This document shows, piece after piece, positions 1-9,057 of a stretch of DNA of 64,000 bases (its first letter is position 1; every line of letters starts with the position of its first letter). The DNA is from Alphaproteobacteria bacterium (GTDB lineage: Bacteria; Pseudomonadota; Alphaproteobacteria; UBA828). The stretch is taken from positions 1-64,000 of the forward strand of contig WTGU01000146.1 in the NCBI GenBank assembly GCA_011523425.1. Reading direction: 5' to 3'. The position numbers and the translations under genes are program-made. The notes under the pieces were generated by a model, which saw nothing but the letters and a program-made list of their open reading frames with translations, made no database searches and was not told the DNA's origin.

Positions 1-78
1 GGCCTGCTCGATCATGTCGGCGTCGCCCGGCCACGGAGGGACGGCATCGCGCGCGACGCCGACATGATCGAGCAGGCC
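1..78. repeat. Exact 26-bp inverted repeat at window edge
   Basis: Bases 1-26 are the exact reverse complement of bases 53-78, separated by a 26-base spacer. It lies inside the addB reading frame, which stays open through it. Either it is a fold-back at a contig end or a real palindrome in the gene; the sequence alone cannot decide. Confidence 0.9.
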
Positions 79-918
79 CTTCAGCGCATACTGCGGGTGG
101 GTGGGGCCGAGCGCCTCCCAGGTCTCGTCGTCGGCCTCCGTGTCGAGACCGGGGAGGACCACCGCGCCCTGCGGCAGCCGCGCGATGGTAGCCAGCAGGT
201 CGCGCGTGGCGGGCACGCTCCCGGTGGAGCCGGCGGCGATCACGGGGTGAGGCGGCGGTTGGGCGGCCCAGCGCTCCGCGAGGCGTTCCAGCAGGGCGTT
301 GCGGCGCGTCCACGGATCCATGAGGCCCTCTTCCGCCAAGTGCGCCGGCCAGGTGTCCATGATGATCTCGAGGAAGCTCAGCACCTGCTGCCAGTGGGCG
401 GCGTATTCTTCCGGCGCGAGGGTGGCGAGCGCGGCCGGGTCGAGCCGGGCGATCTGGATCTCGTCGAGGAGGGCGGCCAGCGCCTGCGCGAGCCGCGAGG
501 CCTGGTCCACGGCGCCGGCGCCGGCCAGCGCGGTGCCCGATGCCGTCTCGCCCAGCCGCTGGATCAGGCGCGCGAGCAGCAGCCGGCGATCCAGCGGCGC
601 GATGGCATCGGGCAGCGCCTCGTCGGCCTCGTCGCCGATGCTCGCCTCGTCCTCGTCGACGTCGCCGAGAGGGCGGATATGCGGCAGCAGCAGCGCCTGC
701 CCCGGCGTGGCGCGCAGGAAGGCGCGGCTGAGCGCGCGGCAGGCCCGGCGGGTCGGCAGCAGGATGGTGAGACGGCTGAGCGCGAGCGGGTCGTCGCGGT
801 CGAGGGGGAGCGCGCGCCCCGCAAGGATGCCCCCGGCCAGCGCATCGACGAAGGAGCGCTCGGGCGGCACCGTGTAGAGGGTGGGGGGCGCGGCGTCCGT
901 GCCGGCGGGCGCGCTCAT
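1..918 (-). CDS. addB: Double-strand break repair protein AddB, N-terminal part (cut by window edge)
   Basis: AddB is the nuclease/scaffold partner of AddA in the AddAB helicase-nuclease, which resects double-strand breaks for RecA loading. The 306 visible residues match the alphaproteobacterial AddB N-terminus: a Tyr-Thr-Val-Pro-Pro opening, a PTRRACRAL segment (about residues 48-56), the PLGDVDED stretch and later a HPQY segment. The ATG at 918 overlaps the murU stop (ATGA), so translation is probably coupled. The order tsaE-amgK-murU-addB is conserved in alphaproteobacteria, so addA is expected just outside the window. The last visible ~26 codons lie in a perfect 26-bp inverted repeat at the window edge, so those residues may be an assembly artefact. 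Confidence 0.85.
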   Translation of the reverse strand, partial: MSAPAGTDAAPPTLYTVPPERSFVDALAGGILAGRALPLDRDDPLALSRLTILLPTRRACRALSRAFLRATPGQALLLPHIRPLGDVDEDEASIGDEADEALPDAIAPLDRRLLLARLIQRLGETASGTALAGAGAVDQASRLAQALAALLDEIQIARLDPAALATLAPEEYAAHWQQVLSFLEIIMDTWPAHLAEEGLMDPWTRRNALLERLAERWAAQPPPHPVIAAGSTGSVPATRDLLATIARLPQGAVVLPGLDTEADDETWEALGPTHPQYALKGLLDHVGVARDAVPPWPGDADMIEQA

Positions 919-1658
919 CCGCCCTCTCCGCCCGTGCCGCCGCCGAGAATGCGCGCGGCCTCCGCCAGTCCCGCCGGCGAGCCGACGTGGAGGGCGAGAC
1001 CGCGATGCACCAGCCCGAACAGGCGGCCGCGCCCGATCGCCTCGTCATAGTGGCGGTTCAGCGAATAGGCGCCGTCGGGTGCGGCGGCGAAGAGCCGGGC
1101 GTGCAGAAGCTGGACACCGGTGAAGACGAAGGGCGCGCCCGGCGCCGCGCCGCGGCGGACGAGGCGGCCGTCCGGCTCGCGGAAGAAGTCCCCTGCGCCT
1201 GCGTGGCCCGCCATGCGCGCGCGGGGGCAGAGGAGGAGGAGCGCATCCATCGCCGCCTCGTCCCACGCCCAGGCCAGGCGCGCGAGCGCGGGCGCGTCGC
1301 CCTCGACCAGCACGACATCGCTGTTGAGAACGTAGAAGGGTCCGTCGCCGAGCCGGGGAAGCGCCCGGCGCACGCCGCCGCCCGTCTCCAGCCGCTCCGC
1401 CTCGCGCGAGATGCGGATGCGGGGCGCACCAGGCAATGCGGCGTGGGCGGCAAGAAAGGATTCGACCTGCTCCGCCCGGTGGTGGGTGTTGACGACGATC
1501 TCGTCCACGCCGGCCTGCGCCAGACGCCCCAATGCATGAGCGATGAGCGGCCTGCCGGCGAGCGGCACCAGGGGCTTCGGGAGGGTCTCGCTGACTGCGC
1601 GCATGCGCAGGCCCAGGCCCGCCGCCAGCACCATCCCGCGCCGGGGACGGAGGGTCAC
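915..1658 (-). CDS. murU: N-acetylmuramate alpha-1-phosphate uridylyltransferase (MurU-type nucleotidyltransferase)
   Basis: MurU converts MurNAc-1-phosphate and UTP to UDP-MurNAc in the cell-wall recycling route that bypasses MurA/MurB. The product of about 247 residues has the nucleotidyltransferase signature MVLAAGLGLRMR near residues 9-20 followed by the Lys-Pro-Leu-Val-Pro-Leu block. A metal-binding LNSDVVL stretch lies near 111-117, and the product ends in a typical C-terminal nucleotide-sugar fold. The GTG at 1658 was chosen because it overlaps the amgK stop (GTGA) and gives the usual Thr-Leu-Arg-Pro-Arg N-terminus; an internal ATG at 1634 would cut into the strand before the G-loop. 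The neighbour amgK supplies the substrate. Generic sugar-1-phosphate nucleotidyltransferase is the fallback name. Confidence 0.85.
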   Translation of the reverse strand: MTLRPRRGMVLAAGLGLRMRAVSETLPKPLVPLAGRPLIAHALGRLAQAGVDEIVVNTHHRAEQVESFLAAHAALPGAPRIRISREAERLETGGGVRRALPRLGDGPFYVLNSDVVLVEGDAPALARLAWAWDEAAMDALLLLCPRARMAGHAGAGDFFREPDGRLVRRGAAPGAPFVFTGVQLLHARLFAAAPDGAYSLNRHYDEAIGRGRLFGLVHRGLALHVGSPAGLAEAARILGGGTGGEGG

Positions 1659-2656
1659 GGTGCCCCGCTCCGCGCCCCCTGCCCGCACCAGCGCCCCACC
1701 CAGGTACGCACCGGGGCGAGCGCGGGATGGGCGAGGGCGCTGTCGAGATGCCCCCAGACCCGGGGCAGATGGGCGAGGTAGCCGGGCTTGCCGTCCCGCT
1801 TCGCCAGGCGGTGGAAGACGCCGACGATGCGGAGAGCGCGCTGCGCGCCGAGGATGGCGTAGGCCGCGCGGAACGCTGCCTCGTCGACGCCGGGCGCCGC
1901 ATCGAGGTAGCGCGCCACCATGGCCGCCTCGAGCCCTGCGCCGAGGTCGCGGCGCGCGTCCTGAAGCAGGGAGACGAGGTCGTAGGCGAGCGGTGCCGCC
2001 CGCGCGTCCTGAAAGTCCAGCAGCCCGACCCGGCGGAGCCCGCGCCCGCTGCAGCCGCCATCGCCGCGCGCCGGCAGCCACATCAGGTTGCCGGCGTGGA
2101 AGTCGCGCAGGGAGAGCGCATGAGGCCCCTCCGCCGCCTCTTCCAGGGGCCCGCGCCAGGCCGCCACGAATTCCGCTGCGGCATCCCCTGTCGTCCCATC
2201 GAGAGCGCTGTCGAGAAAGAGCGCCGCATCGTCGAGCATCCACGCAGGATCGTAGCGCGGCAGGTCGGGCGGCAGCGGCTGCCGGTGGAGATCGACCAGC
2301 AGATCGGTCGCGGCCTCGTAGAGCGTGCGTTCGAGATCGGCCCCGCCTGCGCGCGCGAGCAGGGCGGCGAAGCTGTCGTCGCCGAGATCCTCGAGCAGGA
2401 CGAAGCCCTGCTCCTCGTCCGCGGCGAGGATGCGGGGCGCGCTGTAGCCCATGCCGCGCAGCAGGCCGGCGACGCGCAGGAAGGGGCCGGTGGAGGCCTG
2501 CGGCGGCGGATCGTCCATGAGCACAGCCGAGCTATCGCCCCGCGTGAGCCGCTCGTAGCGCCGCGCAGAGGCATCGCCGGCGAGCGGGGCGCACGCCGCA
2601 TCGCCCCAGCCTGCCGCCGCGACGAAGGCCCGGCGCCGGCGCGCACGCTCGCTCAC
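1655..2656 (-). CDS. amgK: N-acetylmuramate/N-acetylglucosamine kinase AmgK (APH family)
   Basis: AmgK phosphorylates the anomeric position of MurNAc/GlcNAc and feeds MurU in peptidoglycan salvage. The 333-residue product has the aminoglycoside phosphotransferase fold: a GDAS/YERL nucleotide region near 27-37, the catalytic loop LRDFHAGNLMWL at about 183-194, and the metal-binding LLDFQDA at 212-218. The GTG at 2656 overlaps the tsaE stop (GTGA). A longer in-frame opening exists upstream, but it runs inside tsaE and adds arginine-rich sequence with no family resemblance. The gene sits between tsaE and murU, the conserved alphaproteobacterial order. Confidence 0.85.
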   Translation of the reverse strand: MSERARRRRAFVAAAGWGDAACAPLAGDASARRYERLTRGDSSAVLMDDPPPQASTGPFLRVAGLLRGMGYSAPRILAADEEQGFVLLEDLGDDSFAALLARAGGADLERTLYEAATDLLVDLHRQPLPPDLPRYDPAWMLDDAALFLDSALDGTTGDAAAEFVAAWRGPLEEAAEGPHALSLRDFHAGNLMWLPARGDGGCSGRGLRRVGLLDFQDARAAPLAYDLVSLLQDARRDLGAGLEAAMVARYLDAAPGVDEAAFRAAYAILGAQRALRIVGVFHRLAKRDGKPGYLAHLPRVWGHLDSALAHPALAPVRTWVGRWCGQGARSGAP

Positions 2657-3042
2657 CGCGCGCGCTCCAGCTTCCCGAGCAGCGCGCGGGCGCGCGGGCC
2701 GCAGGCAACGACGGTGACGCAGCGAGTCTCCGGCGCGTCGCCATGCGCGAGATGCACCTCGAGCCGGTCCGCCGGCATGATGGCGCCGAGCTTCTCCGGC
2801 CATTCGACGAGCGAGATCGCGTCCGAGAACGCGTCCTCGATGCCGAGCTCCCAGGCATCCTCCGGCGCATCCAGGCGGTAGAGGTCGAAGTGCCAGATCG
2901 CGCCCGCCGCATGCTCGTAGAGCTGCACCAGGGTGAAGGTGGGGCTCGGCACCTCCTCGCCTTCCCGGCCGAGGCGGGCGCGGATGAAGGCGCGCGCGAA
3001 GGTGGTCTTGCCGCTGCCGAGGGGGCCGGCGAGCCCGATCAC
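2653..3042 (-). CDS. tsaE: tRNA threonylcarbamoyladenosine biosynthesis ATPase TsaE
   Basis: TsaE is the ATPase that resets the TsaB/TsaD complex making t6A37 in ANN-decoding tRNAs. From the GTG at 3042 the 129 residues hold the P-loop GPLGSGKTTF at 6-15, the SPTFTLV strand near 33-39, HFDLYRL at 51-57 and the SLVEWPEKL segment at 77-85. The frame continues upstream with good TsaE-like sequence (Thr-Glu-Ala-Leu-Ala-Arg-Arg-Leu-Ala, then Gly-Asp before the GTG), but no ATG, GTG or TTG occurs before a stop inside ahcY. The only near-start there is CTG at 3114. The true start is therefore uncertain and may be non-canonical. Downstream genes overlap. Confidence 0.85.
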   Translation of the reverse strand: MIGLAGPLGSGKTTFARAFIRARLGREGEEVPSPTFTLVQLYEHAAGAIWHFDLYRLDAPEDAWELGIEDAFSDAISLVEWPEKLGAIMPADRLEVHLAHGDAPETRCVTVVACGPRARALLGKLERAR

Positions 3043-3172
3043 GTCGCCGCGTGCGACATGCGGGGCGAGGCGCCTCGCCAGCGCCTCCGTGGCGGCCGGC
3101 CCGTCTGTGCGCAGGGCGAGCGGCGCCCGCGGCGCGGCTTGCGCGTGGTCTCCGGCGCGGCGCGCCCTATCG

Positions 3173-4468
<1,296 letters not shown>

Positions 4469-4501
4469 TCCCCGGTCCCTGCCTGCCTGCGCACCCGTGC
4501 C

Positions 4502-4541
4502 GCTCCGTAGCCGGCGCGGCTTTTAGCACCGCCGCCGGAGC
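4502..4541 (-). promoter_or_regulatory. Structured hairpin between ptsI and ahcY
   Basis: A 6-bp perfect outer stem (GCTCCG at 4502-4507 with CGGAGC at 4536-4541) encloses a GC-rich inner stem (GCGGC/GCCGC) around an A/T-rich loop. It sits in the 90-bp gap between enzyme I and ahcY. There is no U-run on the minus strand, so a Rho-independent terminator is not convincing. A leader element or processing site is possible. It does not match the SAH riboswitch as I know it. Confidence 0.45.
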
Positions 4542-4558
4542 CTCACAACAGGGGCGCC

Positions 4559-6358
4559 TCAGGAGCCCTTGGCGAAGCCGTCGACGAGCTTGGCGATGCG
4601 GCCCGCCTCGGACTGGTCCAGCAGCTCGTCCGCATGGCGTGCCGCCGCTTCCGCGTCGAGCGCGAGGATACGCTGCTTCACGCGCGGCAGGTGGGGCGGC
4701 GCCATCGAGAGGTCGCGCAGGCCGAATCCCAGCAGCATGGCGGTGAAGCGGGGATTGCCCGCAAGCTCGCCGCAGAGGTTGACGGGCAGGCGCGCGCGGC
4801 GTGCGGCGTCGGTGGCGAAGCGGATGAGCCGGAGAACCGCCGGATGGAGGGGGTCGTAGAGGTGCGCCACCTGCTCGTCGCCGCGGTCGATCGCGAGCGT
4901 GTACATGGTGAGGTCGTTGGTGCCGAGCGAGAAGTAGTCGCAGGCGCCGGCCAGCGCGTCCGCAGCCAGCGCTGCGCCCGGCGTCTCGATCATGATGCCG
5001 AGCGGCGGCTCCGGCTCGATCGGCACCCGCGCCCGGGTCAGGCGGCGGATCGTCTTGTCCACGGCCTTGCGCACGTGCCTGATCTCGTCGACCGAGGTGA
5101 TCATCGGCACCAGGATGCGCACCGGCCCGTGGGCGCCGGCCCGGAGGATCGCGGCGATCTGCGCCTCGAGCAGCGCCGGCGTCTTGAGCGAGAGGCGGAC
5201 GGCGCGCAGGCCCAGAGCCGGATTGACGCTCGGCGTGATGTGCTCGCCGAGGGAGTAGGCGAGCTTGTCGGAGCCCACGTCGAGGGTGCGCACCGTCACC
5301 GGCGCGCCCGCCATGCCGTCGACGATGTCCTTCAGCGCGACATACTGCTCGTCCTCGCTCGGCGGCTCGTCGCGGTTCATGTAGAGGAACTCGCTGCGCA
5401 GGAGCCCGATGCCCTCGGCGCCGGCCTCCTGGGCCAGCGCCAGCTCGTTGGGCAGCTCGATGTTGCACTGCAGCGTCACGCGCGCGCCGTCCTGCGAGAC
5501 CGCCGCCACCTGGCGCAGCCGGGCGAGTTGGCGCTCGCGCCGCTCCAGCGCCCGGCGGCGGCGTTCCAGCCGGGCGATTGTCGCCTCCTCGGGGTTGACC
5601 ACGAGCCCGCCGCGCACGCCGTCCACCGCCACGATGTCGCCGGAGCGCACCGCGCCCTTGAGCCCGGCGACGCCGAGCACCGCCGGCAGGCCCAGCGAGC
5701 GCGCCATGATCGCGGTATGCCCCTCGGCCCCGCCGAGCGCCGCGGCGAAGCCGCCGACGCGGGCCGGGTCCATCAGCGCGGTGTCGGCCGGCGTGATCTC
5801 CTCGGCGATGACGATGGTGCCGGGCGGCACGCCGGAGAACGCCTGGTAACCGGCGCGGGTGAGGTTGCGCACCAGCCGGCCGCTCGCCTCCCGCACGTCG
5901 TCGATCTTGCCGGCGAGGTAGGCATCCTCCATCCCGGCGAAGGCCTGCGCGATCTCCGAGAGCTGCACCTGCACCGCCGCCTCCGCGTTGATGCGGGCAT
6001 CGCGGATGCGGGCCTCCACGCCGCGCACGAGGCGCGAGCCGGAGAGCATCAGGAGGTGCGCATCGAGCAGGTAGCGGAGCTGGCCCGCGACTTCCTCCGG
6101 CAGCGCCTCGGCCTTGGCCTGCAGGCCGTGGATCTGGGACACGGAGAGTGTGACGGCCTCGCGGAAGCGCGCGATCTCGGCGTCGACCGCATCCGCCTCG
6201 ATGCGGTATTCGGGCACGTCGATGAGGCCGCGCTCGACGACATGCGCCGGCCCTACGGCGATTCCGGCGGATACGCCGAGCCCGGTGAAGTGCCGCTCGG
6301 GCCGGCGGGGCGACTCCCCCGCCCGAGCCTCTGCGACGGCCGCCGCTTCAGTCTTCAT
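4559..6358 (-). CDS. ptsI: Phosphoenolpyruvate-protein phosphotransferase (enzyme I)
   Basis: Enzyme I takes phosphate from PEP and passes it to HPr. The 599-residue product has the order expected: a short N-terminal extension, the GLGVSAGIAVGPA opening of the HPr-binding/phosphohistidine half, the active-site histidine in GGAEGHTAIMARSLG (His214), then the PEP-binding barrel with LLRSEFLYMNR and ETPGAALAADAL. There is no N-terminal GAF domain, so it is the plain PtsI type and not PtsP. The ATG at 6358 overlaps the HPr gene by 11 bases. No sugar EIIB/EIIC gene is present, so the cascade is probably regulatory (HPr, EIIA-Man, PtsN). Confidence 0.93.
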   Translation of the reverse strand: MKTEAAAVAEARAGESPRRPERHFTGLGVSAGIAVGPAHVVERGLIDVPEYRIEADAVDAEIARFREAVTLSVSQIHGLQAKAEALPEEVAGQLRYLLDAHLLMLSGSRLVRGVEARIRDARINAEAAVQVQLSEIAQAFAGMEDAYLAGKIDDVREASGRLVRNLTRAGYQAFSGVPPGTIVIAEEITPADTALMDPARVGGFAAALGGAEGHTAIMARSLGLPAVLGVAGLKGAVRSGDIVAVDGVRGGLVVNPEEATIARLERRRRALERRERQLARLRQVAAVSQDGARVTLQCNIELPNELALAQEAGAEGIGLLRSEFLYMNRDEPPSEDEQYVALKDIVDGMAGAPVTVRTLDVGSDKLAYSLGEHITPSVNPALGLRAVRLSLKTPALLEAQIAAILRAGAHGPVRILVPMITSVDEIRHVRKAVDKTIRRLTRARVPIEPEPPLGIMIETPGAALAADALAGACDYFSLGTNDLTMYTLAIDRGDEQVAHLYDPLHPAVLRLIRFATDAARRARLPVNLCGELAGNPRFTAMLLGFGLRDLSMAPPHLPRVKQRILALDAEAAARHADELLDQSEAGRIAKLVDGFAKGS

Positions 6359-6647
6359 CGAAGCCGCCGTTCACCAGCCCGGCGAGCGCCGCGAGCGCCG
6401 CCGCCGCCGCCGGTCCCCTGGTCTCGATCTCGATCTCGCTGCCCGGCTTCGCCGCCAGCATCATCAGCCCCAGGATCGAAAGCCCGGAAACGCGCGTCCC
6501 GTTGCAGGAGACGGCGACCTCGGCGTCGAAGCGCGCGGCGGTCTCCACGAAGCGGGCGGCGGCGCGCGCGTGCAGCCCGCGCCGGTTGCCGATCAGGCAG
6601 GTGCGGCGGTGGCTCTCCGCGTCGGGCCGGGACGCCGCCTCGCTCAC
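6348..6647 (-). CDS. ptsH: Phosphocarrier protein HPr
   Basis: HPr is the small phosphocarrier between enzyme I and EIIA proteins. The 99-residue product shows the His-phosphorylation site in RRGLHARAAARF (His26) and the regulatory serine site in GLSILGLMMLAA (Ser57), the target of HprK encoded three genes upstream. Its start overlaps the end of the EIIA-Man gene by four bases and its end overlaps ptsI, a tight translationally coupled set. A ten-residue N-terminal extension before the canonical fold is common in alphaproteobacteria. Confidence 0.95.
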   Translation of the reverse strand: MSEAASRPDAESHRRTCLIGNRRGLHARAAARFVETAARFDAEVAVSCNGTRVSGLSILGLMMLAAKPGSEIEIETRGPAAAAALAALAGLVNGGFDED

Positions 6648-7051
6648 GCCTTGCCGCCTTCGAGCAGCCGGCCGGCGACGTGGATATGGGCGCGGCCCGC
6701 CTCCTCAGCGCTGGCGACGGCGCTCCGCAGGTCGTCGTTCCCCCGGACGCTCGCGAGCTTGATCAGCATCGGCAGGTTCACGCCGGCGATCACCTCGACC
6801 TTCGCCTTGTCCATGATCGAGATCGCGAGGTTCGACGGCGTGCCGCCGAACATGTCGGTCAGCACGATCACGCCCTGGCCCTCGTCGGTGGCGCCGACGG
6901 CATCGAGAATCTCCTGGCGGCGCTGCTCCATGTCGTCGTCGGGGCCGATGCAGATGGCCCGCGTGGCGCGCTGGGGGCCGACGACGTGCTCGGTCGCCGC
7001 TATGAACTCCTCGGCGAGCCGGCCGTGGGTGACAAGCACGAGTCCGATCAT
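6644..7051 (-). CDS. PTS EIIA component, mannose/fructose family (regulatory)
   Basis: A 135-residue single-domain EIIA of the mannose family (ManX/PtsL-like). It begins MIGLVLVTHG with the phosphorylatable histidine at position 9, continues with a GQGVIVLTDMFGGTPSN segment near 59-75 that forms the conserved loop, and ends in the helical VRGNDDLRSAV region. The ATG at 7051 gives the family's exact N-terminus and follows the rapZ stop by four bases. The longer frame upstream runs back through the repeat-rich tail of rapZ and is rejected. With no EIIBC partner here it is probably an output protein of the phosphorelay. Confidence 0.9.
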   Translation of the reverse strand: MIGLVLVTHGRLAEEFIAATEHVVGPQRATRAICIGPDDDMEQRRQEILDAVGATDEGQGVIVLTDMFGGTPSNLAISIMDKAKVEVIAGVNLPMLIKLASVRGNDDLRSAVASAEEAGRAHIHVAGRLLEGGKA

Positions 7052-7055
7052 CGTC

Positions 7056-7994
7056 TCACCCCGCTGCCCGCTTCGCCGGCTCGTCGGCGCCCATGTCGGT
7101 GTCGGTGTCGGTGTCGCCGTCGAGGTCGCGGTGGCGCACCGACACCGCCCATCTCCCCTCATCAAGCGCCTCGGCCAGATGCTCCGCCACGGCGACGGAG
7201 CGGTGCCGCCCGCCCGTGCATCCCACCGCGACGGTGAGATAGGACCGGCCGTCCCGCTCGAAGGCCGGCAGCAGCGGCCGCAGCAACGCCACGATGCCGT
7301 CGACGAAGGTGCCGTAGGCCGGGTCTTCCCGCACCCGGCGGGCGACCTCGGGGTCGAGCCCGGTGAGCGGTCTCAGCGCCGGCTCGTGGTGCGGATTGGC
7401 CATGAAGCGCACGTCGAACACGAAGTCGGCCTCCGCCGGCACGCCGTGCCGGAAGGCGAAGGAAACGACGAAGATCGCCGGCGCCCGCCCTGCGCCGGGC
7501 CGGAAGCGGTCGGCGACGATGCGGCGGAGCTCGCGGACCGAGAGCGCGCTCGTGTCGATGGCGAGGTCCGCCCGCTCGCGGAGCCGGCCGAGCAGGGCGC
7601 GCTCGCGCCGGATGCCGTCCTCGACCGGCCGGTCGTGGGCGAGCGGATGGCGCCGCCGGGTCTCGCTGAAGCGCCGGCGCAGGACCTCGGTCTCGCAGTC
7701 GAGGAAGAGGAGCGCGATTTTGGCCGGCCCGCTCCGGCCGGGAGCGGGCTCCAGGTGGCGCTCGATGTGGGCCGGGTCGAACCCCCGGGTGCGCGAATCG
7801 ATTCCGAGCGCCAGTGCGCCCTGGCGCTCGCCGTCGCCGCGCGCCTCGATCAACTCCGGCAGCAGCGAGAGCGGCAGGTTGTCGATCGCCTCGAAGCCCA
7901 GATCCTCAAGGATCTTGAGTGCCGTCGACTTGCCGGCGCCGGACATGCCCGTCACCAGCACCAGGGTGCGCTCGCCGGGGCCTGCCGTGCCCAT
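7056..7994 (-). CDS. rapZ: RNase adapter / UPF0042 nucleotide-binding protein RapZ
   Basis: RapZ-family proteins bind RNA and nucleotides; in enterobacteria RapZ senses glucosamine-6-phosphate and steers RNase E, but the alphaproteobacterial role is not settled. The 312-residue product has the P-loop VTGMSGAGKSTA (14-25), the DNLPLSLLPEL segment and the C-terminal signature VGCTGGRHRSVAVAE (257-271). The ATG at 7994 overlaps the hprK stop (TGATG). The C-terminus ends in a low-complexity Asp-Thr run (about 293-300) encoded by a hexanucleotide repeat. The PTS gene neighbourhood is typical. Confidence 0.92.
   Translation of the reverse strand: MGTAGPGERTLVLVTGMSGAGKSTALKILEDLGFEAIDNLPLSLLPELIEARGDGERQGALALGIDSRTRGFDPAHIERHLEPAPGRSGPAKIALLFLDCETEVLRRRFSETRRRHPLAHDRPVEDGIRRERALLGRLRERADLAIDTSALSVRELRRIVADRFRPGAGRAPAIFVVSFAFRHGVPAEADFVFDVRFMANPHHEPALRPLTGLDPEVARRVREDPAYGTFVDGIVALLRPLLPAFERDGRSYLTVAVGCTGGRHRSVAVAEHLAEALDEGRWAVSVRHRDLDGDTDTDTDMGADEPAKRAAG
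7091..7121. repeat. Hexanucleotide tandem repeat in rapZ tail
   Basis: About four copies of the six-base unit GTGTCG (plus-strand reading), coding for alternating Asp-Thr near the RapZ C-terminus. Because the unit is a multiple of three, copy-number change would keep the frame. Confidence 0.7.
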
Positions 7995-8443
7995 CACCCG
8001 GCCGATTCCGCCCTCTGCGCCCGCGCTTCGCCTGCGGTCTGCGCGAGCGCGAGCCTGACCTTCGCCGGCGCCGAGGCTTCGAAGGGCGCGAGGGCTGCGC
8101 GCGCGAGCCGGTGGCCGCAGAGATCGACGGTCGCGGGCTCGGGCATGCGCGCGACCGCGTCCGGCGGGGCAAGGTCGACCACGAGGTGGACCGGGCATTC
8201 GGCCAGGTATTCCACCCTGACGATGCCGACCCCGCGCACCTCGAGCAGCCCGGCGATGGTGGCGGGCGGGCGGGCGAGGAGACTCCCGCCGTCGCTCTCC
8301 AGCGCCACCTGATCGTCCGCGACCAGCATTGCGCCGGCCTCGATGAGGCGGAGCGCGAGATCGGACTTGCCGGTGCCGGGGGCGCCGCGCAGGAGCACGC
8401 CCCTGCCGCCGAGGGCGACGCAGCTCGCATGGACCAGGACCAT
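7994..8443 (-). CDS. hprK: HPr kinase/phosphorylase, short alphaproteobacterial form
   Basis: HprK phosphorylates HPr on its regulatory serine and can reverse the reaction. The 149-residue product consists only of the C-terminal kinase domain, the form usual in alphaproteobacteria, which lack the N-terminal domain of Gram-positive HprK. It opens with VHASCVALGGRGVLLRG, has the P-loop GAPGTGKSDLALRLI (20-34), the VADDQVAL segment near 41-48 and a GVGIVRVEYL stretch near 71-80. The ATG at 8443 gives the family N-terminus; the longer upstream frame crosses ptsN on the same strand in another frame and is rejected. It overlaps rapZ. Confidence 0.9.
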   Translation of the reverse strand: MVLVHASCVALGGRGVLLRGAPGTGKSDLALRLIEAGAMLVADDQVALESDGGSLLARPPATIAGLLEVRGVGIVRVEYLAECPVHLVVDLAPPDAVARMPEPATVDLCGHRLARAALAPFEASAPAKVRLALAQTAGEARAQRAESAG

Positions 8444-8511
8444 GGGGTGACGGTGGGGCGCGCCCGCGCACCTGTCAATCGGACGTTCGCCGCCGGGCGG
8501 GCGGGAGCGGC

Positions 8512-8976
8512 TCACGTCCGCGCGGCGCCGGCGGCCGCGGTGAGCACGGCATAGAGCGCCTCGGCGCTGTCGGCGCCCCGCAGGCGGGCGCACGCGCGCT
8601 CGTCCCGCAGCAGGCGGGAGACCAGCGCCAGTGCCTTGAGATGGTCCGCGCCCGCCGTGTCGGGCGCGAGCAGCAGGAAGACGAGATCCACCGGCCGCTC
8701 GTCGATCGCGTCGAACGCGATGGGCTCGCGCAGGCGGGCGAACACCGCCGAGACCCGTTCCAGGCCGGCGAGCTTGCCGTGCGGGATCGCGACGCCCGCG
8801 CCGACCCCGGTAGAGCCCAGGCGCTCGCGCGCGAGCAGGATGTCGAGGATGGCCCGCTCGTCCCGTCCCGTCTGCGTCGCCGCGATGGCGGCAAGCTCCT
8901 GGAGGGCCTGCTTCTTGCTGCCGGCTCGGAGGCCGTCCACGACGTCGCCGAGCGACAGCAGATCCGCGATCTCCAT
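8512..8976 (-). CDS. ptsN: Nitrogen-regulatory PTS EIIA protein PtsN
   Basis: PtsN (EIIA-Ntr) is the output protein of the nitrogen PTS and regulates targets by direct binding in its phosphorylated or free form. The 154-residue product begins at MEIADLL, has the phosphorylation-site region VGAGVAIPHGKLAGLERV (His66) and the PVDLVFLLLAPDTAGADHLKAL segment typical of the family. It sits 68 bp upstream of hprK and 81 bp downstream of hpf, matching the common hpf-ptsN pairing of proteobacteria. rpoN, often found upstream of hpf, is not present here. Confidence 0.93.
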   Translation of the reverse strand: MEIADLLSLGDVVDGLRAGSKKQALQELAAIAATQTGRDERAILDILLARERLGSTGVGAGVAIPHGKLAGLERVSAVFARLREPIAFDAIDERPVDLVFLLLAPDTAGADHLKALALVSRLLRDERACARLRGADSAEALYAVLTAAAGAART

Positions 8977-9030
8977 TACCCGGCCGCTTCCCTTGTCGCC
9001 ATCGGCTGCAGCGCGCGGTCGCGGATGGCG

Positions 9031-9049
9031 GCGGCCGGTAGCCGGCCGC
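9031..9049. terminator. GC-rich hairpin after hpf
   Basis: GCGGCCGG at 9031-9038 pairs perfectly with CCGGCCGC at 9042-9049 around a three-base loop, in the 81-bp gap between hpf and ptsN. There is no U-run, so it may pause or process the transcript and need not end it. Confidence 0.4.
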
Positions 9050-9057
9050 GCCGCCGC

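Noticed and set aside
4469-4558. SAH or SAM riboswitch ahead of ahcY
   Set aside because: A hairpin is present but the conserved core of the known SAH and SAM classes was not recognised. Kept only as an unnamed structure.
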